DNA of 64,000 nucleotides from Cercis canadensis (taxonomy: Eukaryota > Streptophyta > Magnoliopsida > Fabales > Fabaceae), in assembly GCA_003255065.1 (NCBI GenBank), contig QAOA01002176.1, forward strand, positions 236,105-300,104, in the 5' to 3' direction. Position 1 is the stretch's first letter; each line of letters starts with the position of its first letter. Below the pieces are notes generated by a model. The model worked only from the letters and a program-made list of their open reading frames with translations, had not been told where the DNA came from and ran no database searches. Position numbers and translations under genes: made by a program. Below, piece after piece: positions 38,693 through 51,100 of the stretch.

Positions 38693-41600
38693 CTATTTGT
38701 AGATCCACTCATTAGCACGGGCGCCAGACTCATCCATATCTATAAAAATGCTTACAGCCTGCAGCAAATGAACCATTGCCCAAGTCTTAAGGTGGTGATG
38801 ACGTTAAAATGCATGAAAAGAACATTGTAAAAATCATATTAACCATTTTTCTTTTCCCTTTTTTCATCTTCCTAGCAGCTAATGAGGACATGCAAGAGTC
38901 ATATTGATAGGTACACAGATAATGCACAGAAACAAAGCACCTGATTCAAGGTCGGGGAACCTCCAGAAACAATAAGAAAGGAATAGATAGTAAAATTCTT
39001 CTCTGCTTTCATTACGTCCAGTAAATAGTTATATAGAGTCTCCTTACACTCCACTGCCCTGGATCCTGAAAATACGGATCTCTAACTAACTTATGCTAAC
39101 GCACATGTATTCATATCTCTCATACCCCCCCATTCCCTCAACAGATAACAGAAAGAATATCTAATGCTCATAATCCTCCCATCCCCAAGGCCTTTTGGGC
39201 TCTCTATTCAGTCTGGATTTGTTGCTTTCTTCCTCTACTTTATTTAGCCCAACAACTTGCTGAGTTTTGTTCCTATCATTGCCATGCCCAGTAAGCACCA
39301 CCTTGTCCTCAAGGTGAATACTTGGAAATTCGTTCTTCAGGTCCTCCAGCGATTCCCATGAGGATTCTTCAGGATAAAGGCCTTGCCATTGTATCAACAC
39401 TAGTGTCTTTTCTACTCCATTTTCTTTCAATACCTTGTGATCCAAAATATTCAGTGGATAGATCAGCAACTGATGTCGTTCATTGGCTGGAGGTAAATCC
39501 ACTGTTTTTGATGGAAGAAGACCATGGTGCTCCTTCAGTTGAGAACAATGAAACACTGGGTGTATCCTAGAAGTAGCAGGAAGAGCCAAGCGATAAGCTA
39601 CTGGTCCAATTCGCTCCGGCACCTGGAAAGGTCCATAGAAACATTTAGCAAGTTTCTGACTTGTAGTAGCAGCCACTGATGATTGACGATAAGGTCTCAG
39701 CTTTACATAGACCCAGTCATCAACCTTATACTCAACATCCCTCCTTTTTTTATCCGCATAGTGTTTCATTTGTGCCTGTGCTTTTAATAGTTTTTGCCTC
39801 AATGAAACCAGCACTTCATCTCTAGTTGTCAAGTCAGTTTCAACAGCATCAACGGACGATGAACCCAAAATGTATTAGGGTATAGTAGGAGGTAGTCGGC
39901 CAAAAACAATTTGAAAAGGGGACATAGTTGTTGTGGAATGAATAGTGGTGTTGTAGGTCCACTCAGCCCAAGGTAACAGCTTGCCCCAAAGTTTTGGGCG
40001 ATCATGGCAGAAAACTCTTAAATATTGTTGCAATACCCTGTTGACCACCTCAGTCTGTCCATCTGATTGAGGGTGGTATGCTGTGCTCATTCTTAACTGA
40101 GTGCCACTCAATTTAAAGAGTTCTCTCCAAAAGCGGCTAATGAAAACTGGGTCTCGATCAGAAATCAGACTCTTGGGCATGCCATGGAGTTTACAGACCA
40201 TAGAAATAAACAATTCTGCCACTCTTGAGGCTGTATAACGCGCAGGTAATAAACCAAAATGGGCAGCCTTTGAGAATCTGTCTACTACCACTAGTATGGT
40301 GGTATAGCCTTGAAATGATGGTAATCCCACAATAAAATCCAAAGATAAGTCTTCCCACACACGATATGGAGGTTCTACGGGTTGTAAGAGTCCAGCTGGG
40401 ACTTTGGTAGGGATTTTGGTCTGCTGACAGGGAATACAAGACTGGACAAATTCAGTAATATCTTTAGGCATGTTTGGCCAAAAAAAATTTGCACTAATCC
40501 GGCTCAAGGTCTTAGCAATTCCTGTATGCTCGCCACAAAAAGAAGAACGGAATTCCTGCATGATAACTTGCCGTAGTGCTGACTGGTCATCCAGATACAG
40601 TCTCCCCTTGTGTAAAATGAGCCCTTCAACAATTTTGAATTCCGGATACTTGCTAGGATTTGTCTCTATGTCAACTATAAACTTGCGGACAAAAGGTAAT
40701 GTGGTGATTTCTTTTTTTAAGGTCTCCACAAACACAAATTGAGGCATTGACAATATCATACAGTAACACAGAGATTCAGCATGTTCAACACAGACCCTAG
40801 ACAAAGCATCAGCTACCTTATTTGAAGATTTAGGCTTATATATGATAACATAATCATATCCTAGCAGCTTAGAAAGATATTGATGTTGTTCAGGTGTTTG
40901 TATTACCTGGGTCATCAGTTCTTTGATGCTTTTGTGATCAGTCTAAATCACAAATCGGCGTCCTAGTAAATAGGGTCTCCATTTTTTGACAGCTGCAATG
41001 ATGGCATGTAGCTCCCAAATATAAGTAGAAGAATTCCTCAGCTTGGGACAAAATTTCTTGCTAAAGAAAGCAATTGGGTGGTTATTTTGAGATAACACTG
41101 CGCCCATAGCAGTCCCTGATGCGTCCGTTTGCACTGTGAACAGTAGAGTAAAATTCGGAATAGCCAACACTGGGCTCGCACCATTGCATTCTTCAGGTTC
41201 TCAAATGCTGCTTGAGCTTCTACTGACCACCGGAAGGAGTCCTTTTTAAGTAAGTCAGTTAGAGCATAGGCTATGGAAGCATACTCAGAGACAAATCATC
41301 GATAAAAACCAGTCAAACCCAGAAAACCTCTCAAGCTTTTTACAGATGTGGGCACTGGCCAATCCACCATAGCCTGAATTTTAGAATGGTCTGGAGCAAC
41401 CTGGTTATAGGAGATTATGTGTCCTAAATACTCTATAGACCTTTCACAAAAAGAACATTTTGATTTCTTCAAGAAAAATTGTTCTTGCAACAGAATTGTG
41501 AATACTTGTCTCAAGTGTACAATATGCTCCTCGACAGAGGCACTATACACTAGAATATCATCGAAAAATACAATGACAAATTTACGGAGCCAAGGTTTAA

Positions 41601-44600
41601 AGATGGAGTTCATGGTAGCTTGGAAAGTAGAGGGAGCATTACATAAGCCAAAAGGCATTACCCGGAGTCCCTCGTGTGTCCGAAACGCCGTCTTGTGGAT
41701 GTCTTCCTCATGAACCCGAATTTGATGATAACCTGCTCTTAAGTCAAGTTTGGAGAAGATTTTAGCATTTCCCAATTCATCTAACAGCTCGTCAATTGTA
41801 GGTATTGGGAATCAATCTTTGACAGTCAGAGCATTCAAGGCTCTATAGTCGACGCATAGGCGCCAAGACCCATCCTTCTTCTTGACCAAGAGAACCGGTG
41901 ATGAGAATGCACTGGTGCTTGGGCTAATTATACCTGTGCGTAACATTTCCGTCACCTGAACCTCAATTTCTTGCTTCTGGAAGTGTGGGTAACGGTATGG
42001 GCGTACGTTCACAAGGGTACTACCTGGAGCTAGGTGAATTCGGTGCTGAATTTGTCGAGGAGGAGGAAGGTCTACAGTATTCTGAAATAGAGATGCGAAT
42101 TCGGTGCATAGATGAGAAAGGGAAACTGGTTTGTGTTGTTGGCTATTTTCGAAATGGGTGGTGACACTGGGCCCGGGTGTGGGCTCAACCCTTTGTAAGT
42201 GAAAATAAGCAGCTACACTTTCAGTCTCTTTTAGTCTTTTAAATTGGGTAAAAGATATTTGATCCACTGGAGAAGTTGGTTGGCCTGATAAGGTGACCCA
42301 TTGACCTTTCCACATAAATTTCATAGTCAGAGTACTATAATCTGCACAATGGGTCATAACTGTTTAAGCCATTGTACTCCCAATACTATATCTGCCCCCC
42401 CTAATGGTAGAACAAAAAAATCAACCTCAAACACAGTATTTTGGAGTTTAAGCTGGGTCTTAGAACAGATGGAAGTGCATGTGAGGTGTTCCCCATTTCC
42501 CACCAGTACTCTGAAAGGGGGAACAGACTGGAAGTCAAGCCCAAAAATTTTACCAGTCTAGCCTGAATAAAATTATGGGTACTGCCACCATCTACTAATA
42601 TTTGTAAGGCATGAGATGCTACCCAGCCCATTAAACGCAATGTCTCAGGTTTGGAATGGCCCATCATCGCATGGAGGCTTATTTGGGTTGTAGGGTCCGA
42701 TTCACTTGTGGCCAGTTGGTCACACTCGGGTACCGATTCACCTGGTTCCATGGTCAGAGGATCATCTGCTTCATCTACCAAGAACAGGAGAAACCACGAT
42801 TTGCACTTATGTCCCAGCTTGAACTTTTCGTCACAGTTGTAACAGAGGCCACGGTCTCTTCTGGCTTGCATTTCACTGGAGGTTAGTCTTTTAATTGGCA
42901 CGGAGAATGGTTTGGGTGATGATGGTGTAGGTAGTAGAGGTGGTTTCGGAGGAACAGGGACAGAAGAAGACATATACGGTTTGGCTTGATAGGACGAACA
43001 GAGGTCCAGCAATTTTTCTTATTGGATTTTGGCTAAAGCAATCGCTTGAGCTAGATTAATTGGTTGATGTACCTGAACTTCCCGGCGAATATCCGCAGAG
43101 AGACCAGAGATGAAGCAACTCAGCAAAGCTGATGTAGGTAATCCGACGGTACGATTGGGCCGATTGGCCAAAGCCTCAAAAGCTGTTTGGTATTCGCGAA
43201 CCGAACCATTCTGAGTGAGCTTAAAGAGAGAACCCTGGGGGTCCTCGTAGAGGGATGAAGCAAATCGGACTTCCAATGTATGGAGGAAGCTAGCCCAAGA
43301 TCGGAGTTGTCCGTTGGAATGCATCCATTGGTACCAACTTAAAGCTGGACCATCAAGGTGAAAAGACACAATGGTTAATCGCTGGTCTTCAGGGGTGTGA
43401 TGATAAGTGAAAAATTGGGTAATTTTGAAAATCCATCCCAATGCATCAGTACCATCAAAACGGGGAACATCCAATCAAAAAGAAGATTTCAACAGACTTG
43501 TTGGTGGGTCGGGGTGTGAGGTTTGGGAATGAGTTGTGTTATAAGTGTGATGGCTGGAAGGAGAAATGGATTCGAGGGATTCCAAACGAGAGCAAACTTC
43601 ATCAATCCTTTTGTGAATGGAAGTTTGGGATAAAACTAAGTTATGAAGAGCAGCTTCGATCTTATCGTTTGGAGAGGCTGTGGAAGTGGTTTTGGTTTTG
43701 TTATGATCGGCCATGGAGGGGAGGAGCAATGAAAGCACCAAATTGATAGGTACACAGATAATGCACAGAAACAAAGCACCTGATTCAAGGTCAGGGAACC
43801 TCCAGAAACAATAAGAAAGGAATAGATAGTAAAATTCTTCTCTGCTTTCATTAAGTCCAATAAATAGTTATATAGAGTCTCCTTCTTACACCCCACTCCC
43901 CTGGATCCTGAAAATACGGATCTCTAACTAACTTATGCTAACGCACATGTATTCATATCTCTCATAGCCCCCCATTCCCTCAACAGATAACAGAAAGAAT
44001 ATCTAATGCTCATAATCCTCCCATCCCCAAGGCCTTTTGGGCTCTCTATTTGGTCTGGATTTGTTGCTTTCTTCCTCTACTTTATTTAGCCCAACAACTT
44101 GCTGAGTTTTGTTCCTATCACATATACATGCATTTTGAATGAAAACAATTCCCAATTTTGATTAGTGACAATACTAGATGTAGGGTAACTTTCTCATTAC
44201 TGGAAAAAAAATGACTTTAAAGGAGTTTCAAACTTAAGCTTCTTCTTCAGCCAAAAAAATAAATCAACAACCGGTTGTTGGCTCCTAAAATAGGTGAAAC
44301 TGTGAAAATCACCCTTTTCAGATGTCTTTAAAAACACCGAAAAATAGTATTATTATTATCAAAAATCATAATTTGACCTTGAAAAATTATGACAGAGAGT
44401 CCAGAAGTTTTCACTAGACTTTCTTCTTTGATTGATTCTACCATGAACTATATTTGTTTCATGAAATTTAAGAAAACTATTTGTACGCTTTGGCAATACT
44501 CTTACATACTTGCATTAACAGCATAGAGGAGAAGGAAAGTCGTACATCTCTATTCAAGGTACGGAATTTTGAAAACTTCAGCGCTTTTAACATGTGGGCT

Positions 44601-47600
44601 TTTACACCATTTCTGAATGTGACACCGGAGTGTCCATGGACCAGTCATATGACACAAGATTGGAGAGTGACCTGATACTTAAAACTCTTAAAGTACAGCA
44701 GTTTTCCAGTAAAGAGATTTGGGCCATTTACAAGTTCCATTCTGGACTGATACAGAAACCCAAATTTGCAAGATCATACTGAAATTAAAGCCCAACTAGT
44801 TTCAGAAAAATCAAATTTCAATAAATTTCAAGTTTTCTAGACGAAGGTATGATATTTTCTTCATCAGCTGCCCGGGAAGGCGAATTTCCAACTGTCAGCA
44901 ATAATTGTTTGATTGTGGCTTCTTGAAACTTGACTCAGATTTCTTGAGACTTGTTTTAGCTGATGATAATGAATGAATATACATAATTTTTTGCCATTCC
45001 CTATGCTTGGAGGATTGTTCCAAGTTTACTATTTAAATCCTTCTGATTGCAATTTGTAAGCAGATTATTACTCAGATGGAGTGAGAATTTAAGTTTTGTG
45101 CTTTTCCCTTCAACTTGGTATCTCTTTGTGGTGGATTCCCATTGAGTGGTGAGTTTATTATATTCTCTGACTTGTATCTCTTGGGTGATGATTTCTGTAT
45201 CCTTAGAGTGGTGGCAGATTTTATCAACCTTTATTGTAGTTTTGCCAAAAATCAAAAACGTAAAAAGAAAGGTACCAACCCGGCCGGTATTGGAATGAGA
45301 TGAGGCTGATAGAGACCCATTATTGGTAGTTTAGAGTAAAATCTGGTTTTTATTTAAAAAAAAAAAATGAGAATTTTGTCTGAGTCATGGATATCTTTTA
45401 TGCATAGGGGGTTAGACTTAAGAAGCTTAGGAATCAGGAAAGTTCATGTTCTGCAGAGTAAGTCCTTGAAGAACATTTTATTATCAAATATGCTCCACAA
45501 AGATGGTTTCTGCACACAGTGTCATAATGTGTAATAGATTTTTAATATCAGCTTTATATAGAGAATCCCAGTATAAGTAGTAAGAGAAAACATAATTCTT
45601 ATTATGAGAATGAAAGAGAATATTGATTGAGAATGAAAGAGAAACAAATTGCATAAAAGAGAATATTGATCGAGATATCAAAAAACAAAAACAAGAAATG
45701 AGATTTGACAGAGATATTGATTTTCAAAGTGAGGACATCAGCGTGCTCTCACTCTCTCTCTTTCTCTCATGAGTGGTCACTCATAACCACAGAATAATCT
45801 CTAGGACAGCTGTTTTACTCCTTTTTGCAACTCTAAACAAAACCTCACCTTGCTGAGTTGAATCCCCAGAATAATTTTCTTTTTCAATTCTCATTAACTC
45901 CAAAATAGGCCTAAATACAGTTGGGAAGTTTTCCTCTATTGTTCACCTTAAATGATAATGAAAGTCTTCATTTTGGTTGCAGACACATTTTTGGCCTTAG
46001 AACCACCAAAAATCATTTTGCTTAGCTAAATTCCTGTGTTTAGAATTCTTCTTTTGGTTCCAGACAGTGTAATTCAGAGAGTGTAAAATGATAATGAATT
46101 CAAAATTCTATCTTGAGAAGCTTTAAACAGACTTTAAATCCATCCAACACCACTTGACTGAACACTTATAATTTCATTTTTGTTAGAACACAAACCATTA
46201 ATCATTAAGAGTAGAGATTTACTTGTCACACCTTACCTAAGTCAGTTATATTTGTATTACCGTTTGATTTCTCAAAATTTGTTATCCTATATCTTAGATG
46301 TCATAATTATATTGAAGTACAGTACAGGTAACCAAACTTCAGCAGATGGCACTCAAACAATCACAGGCATGCTAGAAGATCATAATCTTACCTTTCCTAT
46401 CCGAGGCCGCTCTTTCAACTTTTCTAGGCTGTTCCGAATATGTGAAACAGCTCCCCAACATTTTAATGTGTTTGCCACATCATCAAGCCTCAAAATATAC
46501 TCTTCTTCAGTCAATGGGAAGGATCTCTAAAAGCAAAAAAAAATTGCAAATACAGAAATGGAATTACATGGATAACCTCGATATCTACAAGCAACAACTA
46601 ATAGCATTTAATAATTATGTAATTTATTTTTTTTTGGTACTTTTGGCTACAACTTTGGATTCGAACATAGAACCCACAAGCCCTGAGGACAACCTTAGTA
46701 CCATTTAGCTACAAGTTGTTTGGTAATAATTATGTACTATAAGTACAACAAACTACATGCTTTTGGTACTTGAAAATGCAATGCTGTGTCAAATTACACC
46801 CAATTATTAGAAACCTCTGACATGGACTTGAATAGTAGAGAGCTTATTAAATTATAATTCTTGAACAACAGAATCTTTTTTAATCATCCTAGCCTTGAAG
46901 AGGCCTTTATGTGGTGCTATCAGTACAATAAAAAGGATGAAGCATTTATATAGTATGAATTCTCTCAAAACTTGGTCAAAAACAAAATGAGAACCCTCTC
47001 CACACTCTATCCCTTATATCGTTCATCATAGATATAAACTTGGTTTTCACCACACAGGTGCATAAAAGCAGAGCAGGTTGTCATACATAGGGACTTAAAA
47101 TTGCCACTTCTTGCTTTTGTCCTGCTTTCATGAAGAGCTATCTTTACTGTGTAGCATCAGGTTAGTGCCAAAAACACATGCCCGCTATGCATGTATCATG
47201 TATGAGCACTTAGAACAACACCCCATTCTTCCTACCTAAACTTTTGCTCCTTCTGTTGTTCTTCTTTCTCTTTTTACCTAAGGCACAAGGTCTTTCCATT
47301 TTCCTTAAGATTGTGTACCATAACTCTCTTATACAATCAGTATGTGAGCAAATCTGAACATTTCATTCAAAATAGATTTCCTTACAAAATACAACATAAA
47401 CAGAAGGGGGGAATAAGTGAATTTCCAAAGGATATATGCATTGCTTTACAATTCTTTACTCTTTCTTTATGAATTTGAACATATTCCTTATGTTTTCTTA
47501 GTTTAGTTATGTTCAATACTAATAATGTACCTTAAACCAAGAAACTGCAAAATGTAGCAGAAACGTGTAAATACCTGTTCCATATACTTCCACATGACAT

Positions 47601-49629
47601 TGAGAGCAAGGAGATTCCTTCCCATGAATTCCTAGGACAGAACATGTAGCAGTAAAACAAGGAGTGCCAAACAAAAAAATAATAAAAAGTCCACATTTCA
47701 GGTACTAGGAATGTAGATCAAGACATTTCGTTCATCTCCATTACAAGATTAATGTGTCAATCAAACAATTAATCAGACTTTCAAAGAAATTATATACTTT
47801 CCCAGTTTAGGTGTTGCCAATGCTCCAAAGCCTTGGAAGTAAAGTGTAGAAGGAGGAAAGACCACCTATAAAAAGTTGGTATTCAAGAAAACGGGTAATG
47901 CTGCCAGACACCTACCAAAAACTACTGGACCATAAATTGTAGCAACGTGTTTATTCCATAAAAAAAAAATGGTCACTTTGTTACAATTACAAGTGTGACT
48001 TTCATGAGAAAGAAAGGGAAACAAGAAAGAGAAAAACGGGGGAGGAAAGAGGAACAATTTTATGTTGTACAGCCAAAAAATTTAAACATCATGACAACAG
48101 ATATATATGTTTGTCAGCTAACAAAAAGACAAACCTAGTTATACATTAAACATGAATAAAGAGGATATATTGAGCTCCTTCATCTATTTACTATCCAACT
48201 TTTTTCTTAGTTAAAGCCATGGTAAATGGGGTTATATATGTCTGAAGGTGGAAAAAGATGAGAGAATGAGCTGGTGATTTGATCGCCACGTGCAGAAGTC
48301 CATGAACTAGAGCATCAAAGTTTCAGTATTTTAATGTATATGCCTGATTAACAACTGCAATCTAAATCGAGTGGAGAAGATAACATATTAGCATATGAAT
48401 CCTGCACCATATACTCTGTCATCAAAACTTCTATGTCAGAAAAATAGCAATGCATAACTTCCTACAGAAAATGCTCAACAAATCCCCTAATTTCTCAGTA
48501 CATAGTAGTTTGGCAGAAATTTTCCCAAGATTATATGTAAGACTTGTCATACAATACTTAAGTTATTCTTGCATCTAATTTCACCTGTTGCAAAATAAAA
48601 TGTACCTTCTTTATCAATTGAACGTCATAAGACCTCCCATATTTGTTCCTTATAAGAGTTGCAAGGTCAATCCCACTAAACTTGGAATCATCTATACCAA
48701 CTATTTTCTCGAGATTCTCTCTAAGCATTTCATTATTTACCTGAAACATATTTAATATAAAACAGACTCAGAAACATGAAGATGAATTGAAAAGTAATGC
48801 ACAACATTTAGAAAACCAGACATGGATTTTGTTATTTCAGCTATTCGTTGAATAAACACTTTTCTATCATTCTGATAGGGACCAAGAGCCTGAACCAACC
48901 CAGTTCAGAAAGGACTTCAACTATCAAAATAAATTATATATGTAAATTGATCAACAAAATACAGTATACAGCGAAGAAGCACTTCACAAAAATAACAAGA
49001 TATTACATAATTAAAATAAATAAAAAATACAGTGAGAGAAAAAAGGATCAATGTTAAAGCCCCATATTAACCAGTTGAAACAGTTGCAAATTTAATGATA
49101 GATGGAAAAAAGTATCTTTCAAATTTTGTAGTTCATTAAACAAAGGAGTCAATGTCCAACATGAGCAGAAAAGGGTGGGCAACTGATTAAAAGAATTTTA
49201 ATACAAGAAGTAAGAAAAAAACAAAGGCTCCAAGTGTCCAGAAATGAACTTGTGGACGTACTCCAAAAAGAGTAAGACATATATGGTAGAGAATATATTT
49301 TATAATGCAATGAATTACATACAGAGAAGGAAATTGAGAAGTCAACATACTCCTCCAATTTCACTCTTGCGAGATATGTTCTTATCAATATCATCTGAGT
49401 CATTAGGATCCATGCCGTCATTCAGTGTACTGGAAAAAATGGGCCTATATTTCCTGCCACTTTGTTGACATCTATGAGCAGGGAATCCAACATTGGGAAA
49501 ACCCAATCCTCTGGAAGGAGAATATGGACCAGGATATCCTGAAAATGGAACCTTACTAATGCTCCCTTTGTCAAGATGCTCTTGAACTCTGAGGGGCCAA
49601 CTGCACTGGTGGGCAGACATAATGTTCAT
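38693..49629 (-). CDS. DUF3067-domain protein, probably plastid-targeted, 5 coding exons
   Basis: Minus-strand exons by frame and splice signals: 49629-49351, 48740-48606, 47631-47575, 46526-46392, 38758-38693. All introns are phase 0. The product has 223 residues. Residues 1-90 are rich in Ser, Gly, Pro and basic residues with few acids until about 70, fitting a transit peptide. Residues 112-215 match the DUF3067 family of cyanobacteria and plants: [80 protein letters not shown] then stop. The biochemical function of the family is unknown. Introns are intact at every border even though the last one (38759-46391, 7.6 kb) contains a complete Ty3/gypsy element on the same strand. A 5'UTR intron with acceptor near 49637 is likely. 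The cyanobacterial relatives suggest a chloroplast origin. Confidence 0.9.
38905..39278 (-). repeat. 3' LTR of the chromovirus
   Basis: 374 bp. By eye it differs from the 5' LTR at eight bases plus one 3 bp indel (CTT absent near 39044). In element sense it carries CTAAATAAAG near 39240, a possible poly(A) signal. The pol reading frame continues into this LTR and stops at 39161-39163. The sequence upstream of the LTR in element sense is not notably purine-rich, so the polypurine tract is unclear. Confidence 0.93.
39161..40942 (-). pseudogene. Chromovirus integrase and chromodomain region
   Basis: In element sense, the RNase H end TDHKSIKEL precedes VADALSRV. Integrase follows: an HHCC-type finger ([20 protein letters not shown], then CIPCQQTK), then the catalytic core with [23 protein letters not shown] and [17 protein letters not shown]. 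Downstream are KLRPYRQSS and [20 protein letters not shown] (the GPY/F module). Last is a chromodomain: [24 protein letters not shown] at 39875-39877 interrupts between PTIP and the next residues, where relatives have no stop. The frame ends at 39161, inside the 3' LTR, with a basic tail ([15 protein letters not shown]). The chromodomain is thought to guide integration to marked chromatin. Confidence 0.92.
40943..42357 (-). pseudogene. Chromovirus reverse transcriptase and RNase H region
   Basis: Element sense. Reverse transcriptase blocks visible in order: [88 protein letters not shown] (the two catalytic Asp, about 41575), YLGHIIS, and [12 protein letters not shown]. RNase H follows: [43 protein letters not shown]. 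In-frame stops: TGA at 41812-41814 (after TVKD), TGA at 41296-41298 (after GFYR) and TAG at 40943-40945 (after RFVI). In relatives an Arg is usual at the first two. A frameshift near 41170 or just above separates the thumb region from RNase H. Confidence 0.92.
42358..43714 (-). pseudogene. Chromovirus gag, CCHC finger and protease region
   Basis: Element sense. Gag starts at the ATG at 43712-43714 ([11 protein letters not shown]). The capsid follows: [68 protein letters not shown]. The nucleocapsid finger reads [16 protein letters not shown]. The protease has [20 protein letters not shown] (catalytic Asp in DGGS), then in a shifted frame RVLVGNGE and [20 protein letters not shown]. Stops: TGA 43475-43477 at the start of the capsid block and TAA 43019-43021 after LAKIQ. 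Frameshifts lie at about 42540 and about 42355. Confidence 0.9.
43744..44120 (-). repeat. 5' LTR of the chromovirus
   Basis: 377 bp, bounded on the outside by the CATAT target-site duplication (44121-44125). It carries the promoter in element sense. Since LTRs are identical at insertion, eight substitutions over 374 bp (about 2.1%) mean a fairly recent insertion; with the commonly used plant LTR rate of 1.3e-8 per site per year this is of the order of 0.8 million years. Confidence 0.93.
44126..46391. other. Rest of the last intron of the DUF3067 gene
   Basis: Pre-insertion intron sequence with no recognisable domain on either strand. Small open frames here (for example 44481-44675 and 45001-45255) have no family resemblance and lie between well-supported exons 4 and 5. 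A CT-rich run is at 45750-45770. Confidence 0.6.
46609..46736 (-). mobile_element. Short tRNA-derived SINE in an intron of the DUF3067 gene
   Basis: On the minus strand the body (46723-46622) has box A-like TAGCTAAATGGTA and box B-like GTTCGAATCC, then AAAGTTGTAGCC and a short A-run. It is flanked by TAATAATTATGTA at 46609-46621 and 46724-46736, a perfect 13 bp target-site duplication. It lies in the intron between exons 3 and 4, in the sense of the gene. It is the same family as 7328-7454 and better preserved. Confidence 0.85.
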
Positions 49630-51100
49630 TGTATCCTGCACTCATAGTGTCATTCGAAATGCAAGGAAACTAGTTAGTCATCCATAAAAAAGAAGTTCTT
49701 CAACTCACCCTTAAGAAAGACACAAAGAGTACCAAAAAGTAGGTCACACATGCATATTATAAAGGAAACACATAATTTTATAAGGCTGACATATAGCAGT
49801 AGTAGAAACAGAAAGTAATTGGGTCAATAAATGGAAACAATTATCAATGCTCATTCCAAATCAGTATCTAATACATAAATTATGTTAATAAGAAACTAAG
49901 TTCACTAACCAACATACTCCATGGAGTATATTAGAGAGTTTCATTCAATACATTTTCCCTTTACTCTATTTGAAGATTAAGAAAACTAAGAGAAAAGAAT
50001 ATGGAAATTTACTGTCAAGTTGTTAGCAATAATCATTTTAGAAAGCCCCAAAAGTTAAGTAATTTGGCTCCCTATGAGACAATGTATTTGGGCCATCCAA
50101 ATGGAAGGAAGAATTCACAAACATTGTACCAAAGTGGCTTAAGCTCTAACCAACGAAGTTCTGACATTTCCTCATAATAATTGACCTCCTCCCAAGTAAG
50201 TTCCCTTATAGCCCCTTATCATCAATAGATTGAATTACACTCAGTTCCATATAATCCTAGATTTAGAATGCGGGGGGAGGGGGGGAGGTGGTAAACTAGC
50301 TAGGAATTATCATATGCTTCCAGGTCTATCTTCAAGTCTCCTGCATCACTTTTTAATTCGTTTAAGTATCATTCACATCTTACACCCAATAAACATCATA
50401 CACAAGGTATAGCAGACTACACAGAACCATATCCCAGTTAAAACTTAAAACATTGGCTTAATTTCAATATATCATCTGACCAAAAACAACTTTGTTCGAT
50501 TCTCTTCTTTAATCCTTTTGATTTGGAACTTTAAAAAGATTTCAGTTTTCTTTCCACTGCATCATAGACGGTTCCCCTTTAGCAGGTCAGTTATGCTTTT
50601 GCATGCACCAAAAAGTGATTCTGGGCAAGGCAAAAGCTACCCAGAATCACTTTTGGGAACTTGCACAAGCAAAACGAAACATGCACAATTCAAATGTGAA
50701 CCAAGCGTCGCTTATAGTTTCAATAAGCTTAAATGGCAAAATGGGAGCAAAGAAAGATGGAAATGTCCATATTATATTCTCCTAGCAATTCATTTCCAAC
50801 CCTTTGCTCGGAGTGAAAAGAAAAACACTACCCAGAAAGACATATTGTTCCTCTGATATGACTTTCTCAAAACGAAAGAAAAATAGAAGACACATAGGTA
50901 CAGAAACCCATCAAATCAAAGCCAAAGTAGAGTTCAGAAAATTATCAAAATATGCATAAATTACAGCAATGAAACAACAATTTATTGTAGGAGACAGTAA
51001 ACCTGAAACTATCTGAGACAAAGAGAGGAGCAGAGACAGTTTCAGAGAAATTACTCCTTTTTTATGGCTTTTGACTGCGGAGAGCTCCAATTTGATTACT
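49630..51100 (-). other. Leader, 5'UTR intron and promoter side of the DUF3067 gene
   Basis: Minus-strand acceptor TGCAG lies a few bases upstream of the start codon. A CT-rich sequence at about 51070-51000, ending near GATAGTTTCAG before GTTTAC, could be the first non-coding exon. Between them is AT-rich sequence without coding signal. Inferred from sequence signals only. Confidence 0.4.

Larger units (their letters stand above)
38900..44125 (-). mobile_element. Complete Ty3/gypsy chromovirus inserted in the DUF3067 gene
   Basis: LTRs at 38905-39278 (3' LTR in element sense) and 43744-44120 (5' LTR) both run TGATAGG...CCTATCA. The target-site duplication CATAT is at 38900-38904 and 44121-44125. 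In element sense (minus) the order is gag, CCHC finger, protease, reverse transcriptase, RNase H, integrase, chromodomain, which defines a chromovirus. The candidate primer site next to the 5' LTR begins TTTGGTGCTTTCATTG; its tRNA was not identified. Host context: last intron of the DUF3067 gene, same strand. The coding region holds at least six in-frame stops and two frameshifts, so the copy cannot supply its own proteins. Confidence 0.95.

Noticed and set aside
45001-45303. A gene on either strand in this segment.
   Set aside because: It lies in the last intron of the DUF3067 gene and the frames show no family pattern.
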